Positions 44,088 through 52,645 of a DNA stretch of 64,000 bases are shown here, one piece after another; position 1 is the first letter of the stretch, and every line of letters starts with the position of its first letter. This DNA is from Oscillospiraceae bacterium (GTDB taxonomy: Bacteria > Bacillota > Clostridia > Oscillospirales > Oscillospiraceae), in NCBI GenBank assembly GCA_902795045.1, contig CADBJU010000003.1:62001-126000 (forward strand). Direction: 5' to 3'. Below the pieces are notes generated by a model that did no database searches, was not told the origin of the DNA, and worked only from the letters and a program-made list of their open reading frames with translations. A program made the position numbers and the translations under genes.

Positions 44088-44261
44088 ATGAATATCTGGG
44101 ATATTCTGATTCTGCTTGCGGTGGGCGTGCTGGTGTACTTCGCCGTACGCGCCATCCGAAGCGGCAGGGCGGGAAGCTGTCACGAGTGCATGAGCTGCCA
44201 TCACGACTGCGCCGCCTGCGCCCATCCGTGCCCGACACATAAGAAAAATGACCGTCCCTGA
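44088..44261 (+). CDS. FeoB-associated Cys-rich membrane protein
   Basis: 57 aa. One TM helix (WDILILLAVGVLVYFAVRAI) then a Cys-rich tail CHECMSCHHDCAACAHPC. This is the small FeoB-associated protein found next to FeoB in Clostridia and presumed to assist iron handling. It starts 10 bp after feoB. Its stop codon lies inside the bidirectional terminator. Confidence 0.9.
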   Translation: MNIWDILILLAVGVLVYFAVRAIRSGRAGSCHECMSCHHDCAACAHPCPTHKKNDRP

Positions 44262-44276
44262 GGGGCGGTCATTTTT
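44244..44276. terminator. Bidirectional terminator containing both stop codons
   Basis: An A-run, a GACCGTCCC/GGGCGGTC-type stem and a T-run (AAAAATGACC...GGTCATTTTT) work in both directions. The TGA of the FeoB partner (44259-44261) and the TGA of the CDF gene (44269-44271, minus) both fall within it. Confidence 0.92.
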
Positions 44277-45153
44277 CGTCCGGGTTTACGTGGACCATGA
44301 TGTGCTTGACGCTGGAGAACTCCCGCTCGATGCGGTCGTGGACCCGCTCGGCGATGTCATGGGCCTCCACCAGGCGCAGCTCCCCGTCCAGGCGGATCTC
44401 CAGATCGACATAGATGCGGCTGCCGAACTCCCGGGTCTGGAGGCGGTCGATGCCGCGGACTTCCGGCTCCTTCAGCACGCAGTCGGCAAGGCGCTGCTCC
44501 GTTTCACTGTCGCAGGCGTGGTCCACCATCTTGGCGGTGGCGTCGTGGAAGATGTCATAGGCCGCCTTGAGGATAAACAGGCAGATGACAAGGCTGGCAA
44601 TCGGCTCCATGACGGGATAGCCCAGCCGCGCCCCCGCGATGCCGATGAGCGCGCCGACGGACGAAAGCGCGTCCGAGCGGTGGTGCCAGGCGTTTGCCAT
44701 GAGAGCCGGGGAGTTGAGGCGCTTGGCGTAAAAGCGGGTGAACCAGTACATGGCCTCCTTGACCGCGATGGAGACGACAGCGGCGACAAGGGCCAGAAGG
44801 CCCGGCGTGGGCTGCGCTTCCCCGCCCGCGCGGATGGTCTCGACGGCACGCCAGCCGATCAGAAGGCCCGTCACGGCCAGCACCACGGACAGGACGATCG
44901 CCGCCACGCACTCGAAGCGCTCATGCCCGTAGGGGTGTTCCCTGTCGGCAGCCTTGACGGAGAGCTTGACGCCGATAATGACGATGAAGCTGCTGAGGAC
45001 ATCTGACGCCGAGTGCACCGCGTCGCTGATCATGGCGCCGGAATGGGCCAGGATGCCCGCCAGCAGTTTTAATAAGGACAATATTGTGTTTCCCGCCACG
45101 CTTACCAGAGATACCTTTGTGGCGGTCTTTTCAAAATCCATCGTCTGTTCCAT
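44269..45153 (-). CDS. Cation diffusion facilitator (CDF) metal transporter
   Basis: 294 aa, six TM helices plus a cytoplasmic ferredoxin-like tail. TM2 has HSGAMISDAVHSASDVLSS and TM5 has NAWHHRSDALSSVGALIG: the paired D/H metal-site motifs of the Zn/Fe/Mn CDF group (H-D type). It exports divalent metal in exchange for protons. Start: ATG 45153 with AGGAGG at about 8 nt. It is convergent with feoAB, which may reflect iron balance. Confidence 0.93.
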   Translation of the reverse strand: MEQTMDFEKTATKVSLVSVAGNTILSLLKLLAGILAHSGAMISDAVHSASDVLSSFIVIIGVKLSVKAADREHPYGHERFECVAAIVLSVVLAVTGLLIGWRAVETIRAGGEAQPTPGLLALVAAVVSIAVKEAMYWFTRFYAKRLNSPALMANAWHHRSDALSSVGALIGIAGARLGYPVMEPIASLVICLFILKAAYDIFHDATAKMVDHACDSETEQRLADCVLKEPEVRGIDRLQTREFGSRIYVDLEIRLDGELRLVEAHDIAERVHDRIEREFSSVKHIMVHVNPDEK

Positions 45154-45233
45154 GGCAGTTACCTCCTGCAAACACGGATAAAATGCGGAAAGGATGCGGC
45201 GCACAGCGTCACATCCTTATTGTATGCGGGGTA

Positions 45234-45917
45234 TTACGCTATCTTGCCGCCGAGTCTCGGGAACCAGTAGTCTTTTCCGTAGACCATGAGCTCGGCAAAG
45301 ACGCACACTGGCAGGGCGGCCAGCACGTCGAGGGCCGAGTGCTGCTTGACAAAGCACACGGCAAGGCACACCATCACCACGAAAACCGAGAGAGCAAACT
45401 TCCAGCCGGGGGCGAGGTCCGGGTCCTTGAGGCCCACGGACAAAATGCCCAGGGAGTAGGCCGCGTGCAGCGAGGGGCAGACCCCGGTGTTGGTGTCGAA
45501 GGAGTAGATGAAGGCAACCACATCGGTCAGGAAATTCTGACGCGGGAACACCGCGGGCCGCAGATCCTGGCGGCTGGGCCAGAGGATGTAGCAGAGCATG
45601 GCCACGGCCTGGGTGATCATGATGAAGGTCTGGAGCTTCTTGAAGCGCGGCACATCGTAAAAGAAGGTGTAGGCCAGCGATCCGAAGCAGAGGAAATACC
45701 AGCCCACATAGAAGATCACAAACAGTTCATTGAAGGGGATCATGTCGTCCAGCCAGCAGTGGATGGGGTGGCAGCGCGAGGCCGGGATCAGATTCTCCGT
45801 GATGAAATACATGCAGAAATAGGCAATCCAGCCGCCGAGCAGCTTGACATGGGCAAAGCGCGGTTCGTTGAGCCGCCTGAGAGAAAAGCCGCTGTAATCA
45901 TACGGCTGTTTTTTCAT
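45234..45917 (-). CDS. PAP2-family phosphatase/phosphotransferase, membrane
   Basis: 227 aa, about six TM helices. Motifs: SRQDLRP, then CPSLHAAYSLGI, then VKQHSALDVLAA, corresponding to the three PAP2 active-site motifs with His in the second and third. Such enzymes remove or transfer phosphate on lipid substrates such as phosphatidate or undecaprenyl pyrophosphate. Its start overlaps the end of the acyltransferase gene by 20 nt, so they are co-translated. Confidence 0.87.
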   Translation of the reverse strand: MKKQPYDYSGFSLRRLNEPRFAHVKLLGGWIAYFCMYFITENLIPASRCHPIHCWLDDMIPFNELFVIFYVGWYFLCFGSLAYTFFYDVPRFKKLQTFIMITQAVAMLCYILWPSRQDLRPAVFPRQNFLTDVVAFIYSFDTNTGVCPSLHAAYSLGILSVGLKDPDLAPGWKFALSVFVVMVCLAVCFVKQHSALDVLAALPVCVFAELMVYGKDYWFPRLGGKIA

Positions 45918-46674
45918 CGGTATAGACCTCCAAGGGGATGTTTTTCGGGTACTGCGACTTGGGGATGTTCGGGTACGGGACCACGGTGTGCTCGGGCTGG
46001 GCGACGGCGATGCCGGTGATGGCGTCCATCAGGGCATCGCAGATGCGGCGGCGCTCGTCGGCAATGGGGGCATCATGATGAAACGGAATCGGGTCGCCGT
46101 AGAACATCGTCTTGAGCCGCGGCGCGACGTACAGGGGCACGAAGCTCAGCTCCACGCCGGTCTTTTTATAGTAAAAGCGGGCAAGGTCAATGAATTTGTC
46201 CTGGAAGTCGTGGACGATGTTGTTGTGTTCGTCATAGTGCTCCGGGAAAATAACCATGCTGTTGCCCTGCTTTAATAGCTCAATGGACTGGCGGTAGGTG
46301 GTAATGAGGCGGGTGTCGTGGTAGACGGGCACCGTGTGGGCGTTATTGAAGATCAGCAGCGCAAGAGGCTTGATGAGACGGCTCAGCATCTTATAAAACC
46401 AGCGCACCCCTTTGGGCTTTTGCGACCAGAAGTCCCTGTAAGCGTAGGCCGAGACCTCGTCGGCGTTCATCATCTCTCCCGCGCACCAGACATAGTGCCT
46501 GCCGGGGGTATAGATTTCCCCCGCGATGGGGCCGTACATCTGGCTGTGGTTGCCCGCAATGACGCAAGGCTCGGCCGGCAGCTTCTCCGCGCCGACGATT
46601 TTGTACTTTGGGGAGAAAAGCTTTACGAGAAAATAGACGACCTTATAGGTCCAGGGTGTTTTTTTGTCTTCCAT
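45898..46674 (-). CDS. PlsC-like acyltransferase with altered catalytic motifs
   Basis: 258 aa. The fold follows 1-acylglycerol-3-phosphate acyltransferase: VIAGNHSQMYGPIAGEIY as motif I and SMVIFPEHYDEHNNI as motif III. The usual NHx4D reads NHSQMYG (Asp replaced by Gly) and FPEG reads FPEH, so catalysis may differ. Start: ATG 46674 after AAGGAAGG. It is the first gene of a two-gene unit with the PAP2 protein, suggesting a shared lipid substrate. Confidence 0.82.
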   Translation of the reverse strand: MEDKKTPWTYKVVYFLVKLFSPKYKIVGAEKLPAEPCVIAGNHSQMYGPIAGEIYTPGRHYVWCAGEMMNADEVSAYAYRDFWSQKPKGVRWFYKMLSRLIKPLALLIFNNAHTVPVYHDTRLITTYRQSIELLKQGNSMVIFPEHYDEHNNIVHDFQDKFIDLARFYYKKTGVELSFVPLYVAPRLKTMFYGDPIPFHHDAPIADERRRICDALMDAITGIAVAQPEHTVVPYPNIPKSQYPKNIPLEVYTDEKTAV

Positions 46675-46830
46675 GCCGCATCCTTCCTTCGAGGCACTAT
46701 GATACCACGCAAATATAAACAAAGCATGAATTTTCAAAAGTATTTCAGGAATTTGTATTATATCACAAGGTATCGGAAAAATGCAAAGGGTTTTGCGGAC
46801 GGAAATACTGTACTGCAACGTACAAACCCC

Positions 46831-47125
46831 TTCCACCGCTGAAGCGGTCCCCCTCCCCCAAATCGCCGCATGCGCGGCTGGTGGAGGCAAGATCAGCAAA
46901 ACACCGGGAGGCTTGCGCCTCCCGGTGGGATATTCAATTGTGGTTTCTCCCGGTTCACAAGGGGAGTTCAGAGGGGCTTCCCCTCTGATTTTTCGCCTCG
47001 CAAGGCGAAAAACAGTTTCAAATCCGTTTTTTCCGGGGGCGCGTACCTCGGAAAAAACTCTTCTCAGCCTGCAAGTGTGCGAGCGTCCCCCGCAAGCGAG
47101 TGCGCGCAGCAGGCTGCATCCCCCT
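46831..47125. repeat. Mosaic of short hairpin repeats downstream of glgA
   Basis: 46831-46890 is a partial copy of the CTCAGTCACC-type repeat (CCACCGCTGAAGCGGT and flanks). From 46955 on are separate hairpins: AGAGGGGCTTCCCCTCT, TTTTTCGCCTCGCAAGGCGA, TTTTTTCCGGGG...CCTCGGAAAAAA, and a long GCCTGCAAGTGTG...GCAGGC arm pair at about 47078-47113. No gene. Confidence 0.7.
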
Positions 47126-47164
47126 CGTTTTGTTGAAATGCCATAAGGGCATTTCAACAAAACG
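47126..47164 (-). terminator. Long perfect hairpin after glgA
   Basis: 17-bp perfect stem (47126-47142 with 47148-47164), 3 bp beyond the glgA stop. No T-tract follows on the minus strand, so it may mainly stabilise the 3' end. Confidence 0.65.
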
Positions 47165-47167
47165 AAT

Positions 47168-48997
47168 TTACGGCTTGAGCTGGAGGTAGGCGTCGCGGTA
47201 CTGCTTGGCGGAATTCTCCCAGGAGACATCCTTGGCCATGTCGCGCTCGACCATCTCATCCCAGCGCTCGCGCTCGGTGAAGTAGAGGGTCTTGGCACGG
47301 TTGACGGCGTCAAGCAGCAATCCCGCCTCGTAGCGGTCGAAGGTGAAGCCGTTGCCCTCGTTGGTGAAGGCGTTGTAGGGCTGGACCGTGTCCTTGAGGC
47401 CGCCGGTCTCGCGCACGATGGGGACCGTGCCGTAGCGCATGGCGATCAGCTGGGTCAGGCCGCAGGGCTCGAAGAGACTCGGCACCAGCAGGGCGTCGGC
47501 GCCCGCGTAGATCTGGTGGGCCAGGCCCTCGTTGTAGGAGATGTAGGAGCAGACCGTGCCGCGGTGGGCGTTTTCGTACCAGCGGAAAGCGTCCTCATAG
47601 CGGCCGTCGCCGGTGCCGAGGACCACGATCTGGGTGTTGCCGTCCACCATCTGCTGGAAGATGGCGTTGACCAGGTCCAGACCCTTCTGGTCAGTCAGGC
47701 GGGAGATGAGGCCGATGACCATTTTGCCGTCGTCCTGCTCAAGGCCCAGAGCCTCCTGCAGGGCGCGCTTGTTGGCCTTCTTCTTTTCGATCACATCGTT
47801 GATGTCGTAGGGCGCGGCCAGGAGCTTGTCGGTGGCGCTGTTCCAGATGTCGACATCGATGCCGTTGACGATGCCGCGCAGCTTTCCGGAGTGGTGGCGC
47901 AGGTGGGCGTCGAGGTTCTCGCCGTAGAAGGGGGTCTGGATCTCCCAGGCGTAGGTGTTGGAAACGGTGGTGATCATGTCGGCGTAGGCAAGGCCGCCCT
48001 TGAGCATGTTGGCATCCTCGTAGCCCTGTTTCATGAAGCCGTAGCCGAACACGTAGCCGGGCAGGCCTGTCCAGTACTGGAGGGTGGGGATATTGTAGAT
48101 GCCCTGGAAGCGCAGGTTATGAATCGTGATCATGCTCTTGGCGCCGCCGATGGGGGTGTTGGCAAAGAGCGTGCGCAGATACACGGGCACCAGCGCCGCC
48201 TGCCAGTCGTGGCAGTGGATGATGTCGGGGATCCAGTTCATGTAGTTGAGGGCAGCCAGCGCCGCCTTGGCAAAGTAGCAGTACTTGGGGATATCGCGCA
48301 CGAGGTCGGTGTAGGGGTTGCCCCAGCTGAAAAAGTCGTTGTTGTCGATGAAGTCATAGACAACGCCGTCCCACACGTATTCCATGATGCCCACATAGAA
48401 GCTGCGGCCGTCGGAGCACAGGTCCATCATGAACTCGCCCCGGTAGACCATCTTCTCCTGGTACTTCTGCGGGATGCAGGCGTAGCGGGGCAGGATGACC
48501 TTGACGTCACAGTTCTGCTTGGTGAGGGCCTTGGGCAGGGCGTACATCACGTCGCCCAGACCGCCGGTCTTGATAAAGGGATAGCATTCCGAGCCGATAA
48601 AAGCCACGCTGCGGCGCGGCTGCGGCAGGTCCACAACAGGTTCGTCCACTTTCGTTTCCTCCGTAGTTTTTTCTTCGATCTTCGGCTCCGCTTCGGCGGG
48701 AGCCGCTTCCGCGACAGGCGCAGCCTCCGCGACGGGGGCCTCCTCCATGGCGGGCGCGGCCTCTGCCTTCTTTACGTTCTTCCTGCGGGCGGGGGCCTTC
48801 TTCTCCGTCTTGGCGGATTCGGTTCCCTCCGCCTTCTTCGCGGGCTTCTTCGCCGGCGCCTTTTTCGCGGGCGCCTTCTTGACGGGCGCTTCCTTCGCGG
48901 GCTCGGCGACAGGGGCGGCGGTTTTATTCTCGGCGGCGGTCAGCTCGGCAGCCGCGCTCTTTTCGGGCTCTGCGGCAGCAGTCTTTTTACCAGGCAT
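47168..48997 (-). CDS. glgA: Glycogen synthase with histone-H1-like N-terminal extension
   Basis: 609 aa, about 130 longer than usual GlgA. Residues 1 to about 125 are low-complexity: Ala/Pro/Lys tracts (KKAPAKKAPAKKPAKKAEG), then Ala/Glu repeats. The GT5 enzyme follows: RRSVAFIGSECYPFIKTGGL (KTGGL binds ADP-glucose), HDWQAALVPVYL, FQGIYNIPTLQYWTG, and PSLFEPCGLTQLIAMRYGTV. It extends alpha-1,4-glucan from ADP-glucose. Start: ATG 48997 with AAGGAG at 7 nt. No other glg genes are adjacent. Confidence 0.93.
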   Translation of the reverse strand: MPGKKTAAAEPEKSAAAELTAAENKTAAPVAEPAKEAPVKKAPAKKAPAKKPAKKAEGTESAKTEKKAPARRKNVKKAEAAPAMEEAPVAEAAPVAEAAPAEAEPKIEEKTTEETKVDEPVVDLPQPRRSVAFIGSECYPFIKTGGLGDVMYALPKALTKQNCDVKVILPRYACIPQKYQEKMVYRGEFMMDLCSDGRSFYVGIMEYVWDGVVYDFIDNNDFFSWGNPYTDLVRDIPKYCYFAKAALAALNYMNWIPDIIHCHDWQAALVPVYLRTLFANTPIGGAKSMITIHNLRFQGIYNIPTLQYWTGLPGYVFGYGFMKQGYEDANMLKGGLAYADMITTVSNTYAWEIQTPFYGENLDAHLRHHSGKLRGIVNGIDVDIWNSATDKLLAAPYDINDVIEKKKANKRALQEALGLEQDDGKMVIGLISRLTDQKGLDLVNAIFQQMVDGNTQIVVLGTGDGRYEDAFRWYENAHRGTVCSYISYNEGLAHQIYAGADALLVPSLFEPCGLTQLIAMRYGTVPIVRETGGLKDTVQPYNAFTNEGNGFTFDRYEAGLLLDAVNRAKTLYFTERERWDEMVERDMAKDVSWENSAKQYRDAYLQLKP

Positions 48998-49144
48998 TTT
49001 TATTCTCCTTTGTTCCGTATTCAACCGCAGGCAATCTTGCCTGAAACACTGTACTCAAGATACCATAACGGTACAAAGATGTCCAGCGCCAGATTTAAAT
49101 TTTTGGATGAACCGTGAAAAATGTTCGTGCCCATGCCACACAAG

Positions 49145-49170
49145 ACGGCAGGCCCGGGCGGGCCTGCCGT
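49145..49170 (-). terminator. Hairpin after hypB
   Basis: 10-11 bp stem ACGGCAGGCC / GGCCTGCCGT, 5 bp beyond the hypB stop, with no T-tract. Confidence 0.6.
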
Positions 49171-49174
49171 GCGT

Positions 49175-49846
49175 TTACTGTTCGTTCCAGGCTTTGATCT
49201 CGGCGCGGAGCCAATCGGCAAACTCGTCGATACCCTCGCCGGTGCGCGCGCAGACGGGGATGATCTTCATCTTCGGGTTAAGGCGCCACACGTACTCTTT
49301 GCACTTTTCGATGTCAAAGTCAAAGTAGGGCAGCACGTCGATCTTGTTGATGAGCAGCACGTCGCAGATGGAGAACATCAGCGGGTACTTGAGGGGCTTG
49401 TCGTCCCCCTCGGGTACGGAGAGGATCATCGCGTTTTTCACGGCGCCCGTGTCAAACTCAGCAGGACACACGAGGTTTCCGATGTTCTCCAGAATGGCGA
49501 AGTCCACGTCGTCCACGCCCAGGCCCTCGAGGCCCTGCTTTGTCATGCCCGCGTCCAGGTGGCACATGCCGCCGGTATGCAGCTGGATGACCTTGACGCC
49601 GGTCTTCTCGATGGTCGCGGCATCCACGTCGGAGTCGATGTCGGCCTCCATGACGCCGATGCGAAATTCGTCCTTCAGCGCGGCGATGGTCTTGCCGAGC
49701 GTCGTGGTCTTGCCCGAGCCGGGAGAGCTCATGAGGTTGAGGAGGAACACTTTGTTCTTCTTCAATTCCTCGCGCAGCTTGTCCGCCTCACGGTCGTTGT
49801 TTTCAAATACGCTCTGCTTTATCTCAAGAATCCTGTATCCTTCCAT
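49175..49846 (-). CDS. hypB: Hydrogenase nickel-insertion GTPase HypB
   Basis: 223 aa. P-loop NLMSSPGSGKTTTLGKTI, metal-site segment LHTGGMCHLDAGMT (Cys and His for Ni/Zn), and guanine-recognition NKID. It delivers nickel to [NiFe]-hydrogenase (or urease-like) precursors. The His-rich or CxxCGC N-terminal metal reservoir of some homologues is absent. No hypA, hypC or hydrogenase structural gene is adjacent. Confidence 0.93.
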   Translation of the reverse strand: MEGYRILEIKQSVFENNDREADKLREELKKNKVFLLNLMSSPGSGKTTTLGKTIAALKDEFRIGVMEADIDSDVDAATIEKTGVKVIQLHTGGMCHLDAGMTKQGLEGLGVDDVDFAILENIGNLVCPAEFDTGAVKNAMILSVPEGDDKPLKYPLMFSICDVLLINKIDVLPYFDFDIEKCKEYVWRLNPKMKIIPVCARTGEGIDEFADWLRAEIKAWNEQ

Positions 49847-49892
49847 TTCGCACCTCTGTTAAAGTATGAGTGTAGAAACAGTATAGCACAGC

Positions 49893-50978
49893 TCATGCGA
49901 GCAAATCAAGTGCCTCGCGCAGCCACTTGTCCAGCGCCGCGCGGTTTTGCACGAAAGACTCGTCAGGGTCCAGCGGGTAGATCGCCGCGTTTCGGGTCGC
50001 AGCGTTCAGGCGCTTGGCAAGCTCCCCGCCCCCGGCGTCGATCTGCTGAAAGGGCGCCATGCCCGCCGCCAGGGCGGTCTCCGCGCCGCTGCCGGCCCAG
50101 AGCCATTGGAAAAAGTGCTCTGAGACCTCAGTATCGGCTCCGTCCAGCAGGGCAAATCCCATCAGCTCCACGGGGTAACGGGCATCCGTCCCCTCCGGCA
50201 GGGGCAGAAGGCGCACGTCCAACGTCTTGTCCGCAAGCCCCGCAAGCGTTGTGGACATGGTGACAGCGCAGGCAAGCTGCCCTGCGCGCACATAGTCCGC
50301 CGCCCGCTCCCGCAGGACAAACCCGCCGCGAAAGGCGGCCAGCGCGAGCTCGTTATAAAGCGCCGACACCTGTCCGTCCTTCATGTCGGAAGCGGCGTCC
50401 CCGGTCAGGCGGATCCCCGCCGCAGCGGACTCGGTATACAAAAGCGAGGCCGCGCAGTCACAGCCGAGGAAGGGGGTTTCCCCCGCCGCCGCGAGCAGCG
50501 CCTCAAAGCTTACAAAGCTCCCGTCCGTAAGCGCGGTATTCACCAGCACTACCGGCAGGCGCGAGCCGATGGGGAAAAACGATCTGCCCGCTGCCGGGAA
50601 CGTGTCCGAAAGCGCCTCCGGCACCGGCAGCGGCGAGGCAGCCTCAGCAAGGCCCCCGCTCTCCTCAAAGCGGGCCGCGCGGACATGGCTGCAAAAGAGC
50701 AGGTCGGGCGCTTCATACGCTCTGCCGGTCAGGCCCTCAAACGCCGCGCCGAGCTTCTCTTCATCGGCAAAGGCCGTAGCCTGGAGGCGGATACCCGTCT
50801 CTTTGCGGCAGCGCGTGATCAGGCTCTCCATCGCGGCGCTGTCACAGTCGGCTTGCGTATACCAGAGTGTGAGCGTCTCCGTCTTCGGCAGGGGCATTTC
50901 GCGGGTATAGAAAAACATCCCGGCGCAAAGTCCGGCCGCGATCAAAAGGATCGCAAGCCGCAGCCATCCGTGTTTCAT
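49893..50978 (-). CDS. Orphan extracellular solute-binding protein-like
   Basis: 361 aa. An N-terminal TM or signal anchor (LAILLIAAGLCAGMFFYT) precedes a type-1 SBP-like fold: ETLTLWYTQADCDSAAMESL opening, PDLLFCSHV and a late GFALLDGADTEVSEHFFQWL. No Cys lipobox, and no permease or ATPase gene is near, so it is an orphan. It lies 46 bp upstream of hypB on the same strand and may be co-transcribed. The substrate is unknown. Confidence 0.7.
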   Translation of the reverse strand: MKHGWLRLAILLIAAGLCAGMFFYTREMPLPKTETLTLWYTQADCDSAAMESLITRCRKETGIRLQATAFADEEKLGAAFEGLTGRAYEAPDLLFCSHVRAARFEESGGLAEAASPLPVPEALSDTFPAAGRSFFPIGSRLPVVLVNTALTDGSFVSFEALLAAAGETPFLGCDCAASLLYTESAAAGIRLTGDAASDMKDGQVSALYNELALAAFRGGFVLRERAADYVRAGQLACAVTMSTTLAGLADKTLDVRLLPLPEGTDARYPVELMGFALLDGADTEVSEHFFQWLWAGSGAETALAAGMAPFQQIDAGGGELAKRLNAATRNAAIYPLDPDESFVQNRAALDKWLREALDLLA

Positions 50979-51063
50979 ATCCGCTCACCTCCCCGTCGTC
51001 GGCACAAGCGCCGCATCGGCGTGCATGTATTATAACACGGCTGCGGCAGGAAGTACAAGCAGT

Positions 51064-51092
51064 TTGCACTTTCTTCTCCTTTATGGTAGAAT
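51064..51092 (+). promoter_or_regulatory. Promoter of the HAD phosphatase gene
   Basis: TTGCAC (51064-51069), 17-nt spacer, TAGAAT (51087-51092), 29 nt before the start codon. Confidence 0.74.
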
Positions 51093-51120
51093 CAGCCAAA
51101 CACACTTTGGAGGACTGCAT

Positions 51121-51771
51121 ATGCGCTACAAGGCGGTTTTGTTCGACATGGACGGCACGGTGCTCGACACCCTTGCCGATCTCACAAACGCGATCAACCA
51201 TACGCTCTCGGACTACGGGATGCCTCTGCTGGAAAAGCGCCAGGTTGCGCAGTATCTCGGCAACGGCGCGGCCTGGCTCATGTCCAGGGCCGTCCCCGAG
51301 GGCACGCCCGACGCGCTTCGCGAGGAGATGCTGCGGGCTTATCAGCCCTGGTACGACAGCCACTGCGCCATCCTCACCGCACCCTATCCCGGCATCGTGC
51401 CGCTGATGCAGGCCCTGCGGGAGGCGGGCGTGAAGCAGGCGGTCATCTCCAACAAGCAGGACACGGCGGTCAAGCAGTTGGCAGCACAGCACTTCCCCGG
51501 CCTGCTGGAGACCGCCGTGGGCGAGAGCGAGACCGTGCGCCGCAAGCCGAACCCGGACGCGGTGCTGGCCGCTCTGCGGGAGATGGGCGTTGAGAAGCGG
51601 GACGCGGTCTACGTGGGCGACACGGAAGTCGACCTGCGCACCGCCGAGAACGCGGGCCTTGCCTGCGCGGTGGTGGGCTGGGGCTTTCGCACCGAGGAGC
51701 AGCTTTATGAGGCGGGCGCCGGGCATATCTTTCAAAGCGCCGAGGAACTTCGCGGCTGGCTGCTGGAATAA
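51121..51771 (+). CDS. HAD-family phosphatase (phosphoglycolate phosphatase-like)
   Basis: 216 aa. HAD motif I VLFDMDGTVLDTL, cap domain, motif II VISNKQ, motif III RRKPNPD and motif IV VGDTEVDLRTAENAG are all present. It dephosphorylates small phosphometabolites; Gph-like is the closest type. GGAGG precedes ATG 51121. A C-terminal remnant of a similar enzyme lies at 60902-61100. Confidence 0.9.
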   Translation: MRYKAVLFDMDGTVLDTLADLTNAINHTLSDYGMPLLEKRQVAQYLGNGAAWLMSRAVPEGTPDALREEMLRAYQPWYDSHCAILTAPYPGIVPLMQALREAGVKQAVISNKQDTAVKQLAAQHFPGLLETAVGESETVRRKPNPDAVLAALREMGVEKRDAVYVGDTEVDLRTAENAGLACAVVGWGFRTEEQLYEAGAGHIFQSAEELRGWLLE

Positions 51772-51777
51772 AAGAAC

Positions 51778-51804
51778 GATGGCGAAGGAGATCCCTTCGC
51801 CATC
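51778..51804. terminator. Hairpin between convergent HAD and PHP genes
   Basis: 11-bp perfect stem GATGGCGAAGG / CCTTCGCCATC with a 5-nt loop. It touches the PHP stop codon and may serve both genes. Confidence 0.65.
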
Positions 51805-52645
51805 ATGTATTATGCAGCTTTTCCGATTCCTCGCGCAGCCGCTCCAGCCAAACATAGGGCACATCCAGCTCGCCGCTGATGCCCGTGCCGAGGCTGATGT
51901 TGGGCTTGTTGCCGCCGTGGAAGTCGCTGCCGCCGGTCTTTAACAGGCCGTATTCCTCCGCGAGGCCTTCCAGGTACTTCACCTGCCCCAAGTCATAGCC
52001 GCTGTAGCGGCACTCGATCCCGCGCAGGCCGTGGGCCATGCAGTGCTCGATGAGTTCCCGCAGCTCCGCGTCGTTTTTCTTATACTGGAAGGGATGGGCC
52101 AGCACCGGCACGCCGCCGGACTGTACGATGGCCTCTACGGAGCTGTCGATATCGACCGTCCTGCGCGGAACAAAATAGCGCTTGTCCCGGCCCAGATATC
52201 GCTCAAAGGCGTCGCTCACGCTTTCGGCGAGGCCCAGCTCGGTCAGGATGCGGCCGAAATGCGGGCGACCGATCGCCTCGCCGAAGCGCCGTTTCATCTC
52301 CGCATAGCTCACCGGCAGGCCGTCGGCGGCCATGAGCGCCGCGATCTTCTCGTTGCGCCGGTCCCGCTCGTTCACGATCCCAGCCAGCAGCGGGACCAGG
52401 TGCTTCAGATAATAGCCCAGAATATGCACCGACACGCCGTACCTGGTGCTGATCTCGATGCCCTGGACGACCTCCACGCCGTAATCCATGCCGGCAGAGA
52501 TTGCCTCGGCGTGTCCGGCGATGGTGTCGTGGTCGGTGACGGCGATGGCGCGAAGGCCCAGCTCGGACGCCCGCCGCACCGCCTCGCGCGGGGTGCAGGT
52601 GCCGTCGGAGGCGGTGGTGTGGATGTGCAGGTCGATCTCTCTCAT
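51803..52645 (-). CDS. PHP-domain phosphoesterase (RNase AM/TrpH type)
   Basis: 280 aa. Metal-binding motifs: DLHIHTTASDGTCTP, VTDHDT, VLAHPFQYKK and GGSDFHGGNKP. This is the YciV/TrpH family: 3',5'-nucleoside bisphosphate phosphatase or 5'-3' exonuclease on short RNA. The ATG at 52645 overlaps the gatD stop (ATGA), so it is the third gene of murT-gatD-PHP. Confidence 0.88.
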   Translation of the reverse strand: MREIDLHIHTTASDGTCTPREAVRRASELGLRAIAVTDHDTIAGHAEAISAGMDYGVEVVQGIEISTRYGVSVHILGYYLKHLVPLLAGIVNERDRRNEKIAALMAADGLPVSYAEMKRRFGEAIGRPHFGRILTELGLAESVSDAFERYLGRDKRYFVPRRTVDIDSSVEAIVQSGGVPVLAHPFQYKKNDAELRELIEHCMAHGLRGIECRYSGYDLGQVKYLEGLAEEYGLLKTGGSDFHGGNKPNISLGTGISGELDVPYVWLERLREESEKLHNT

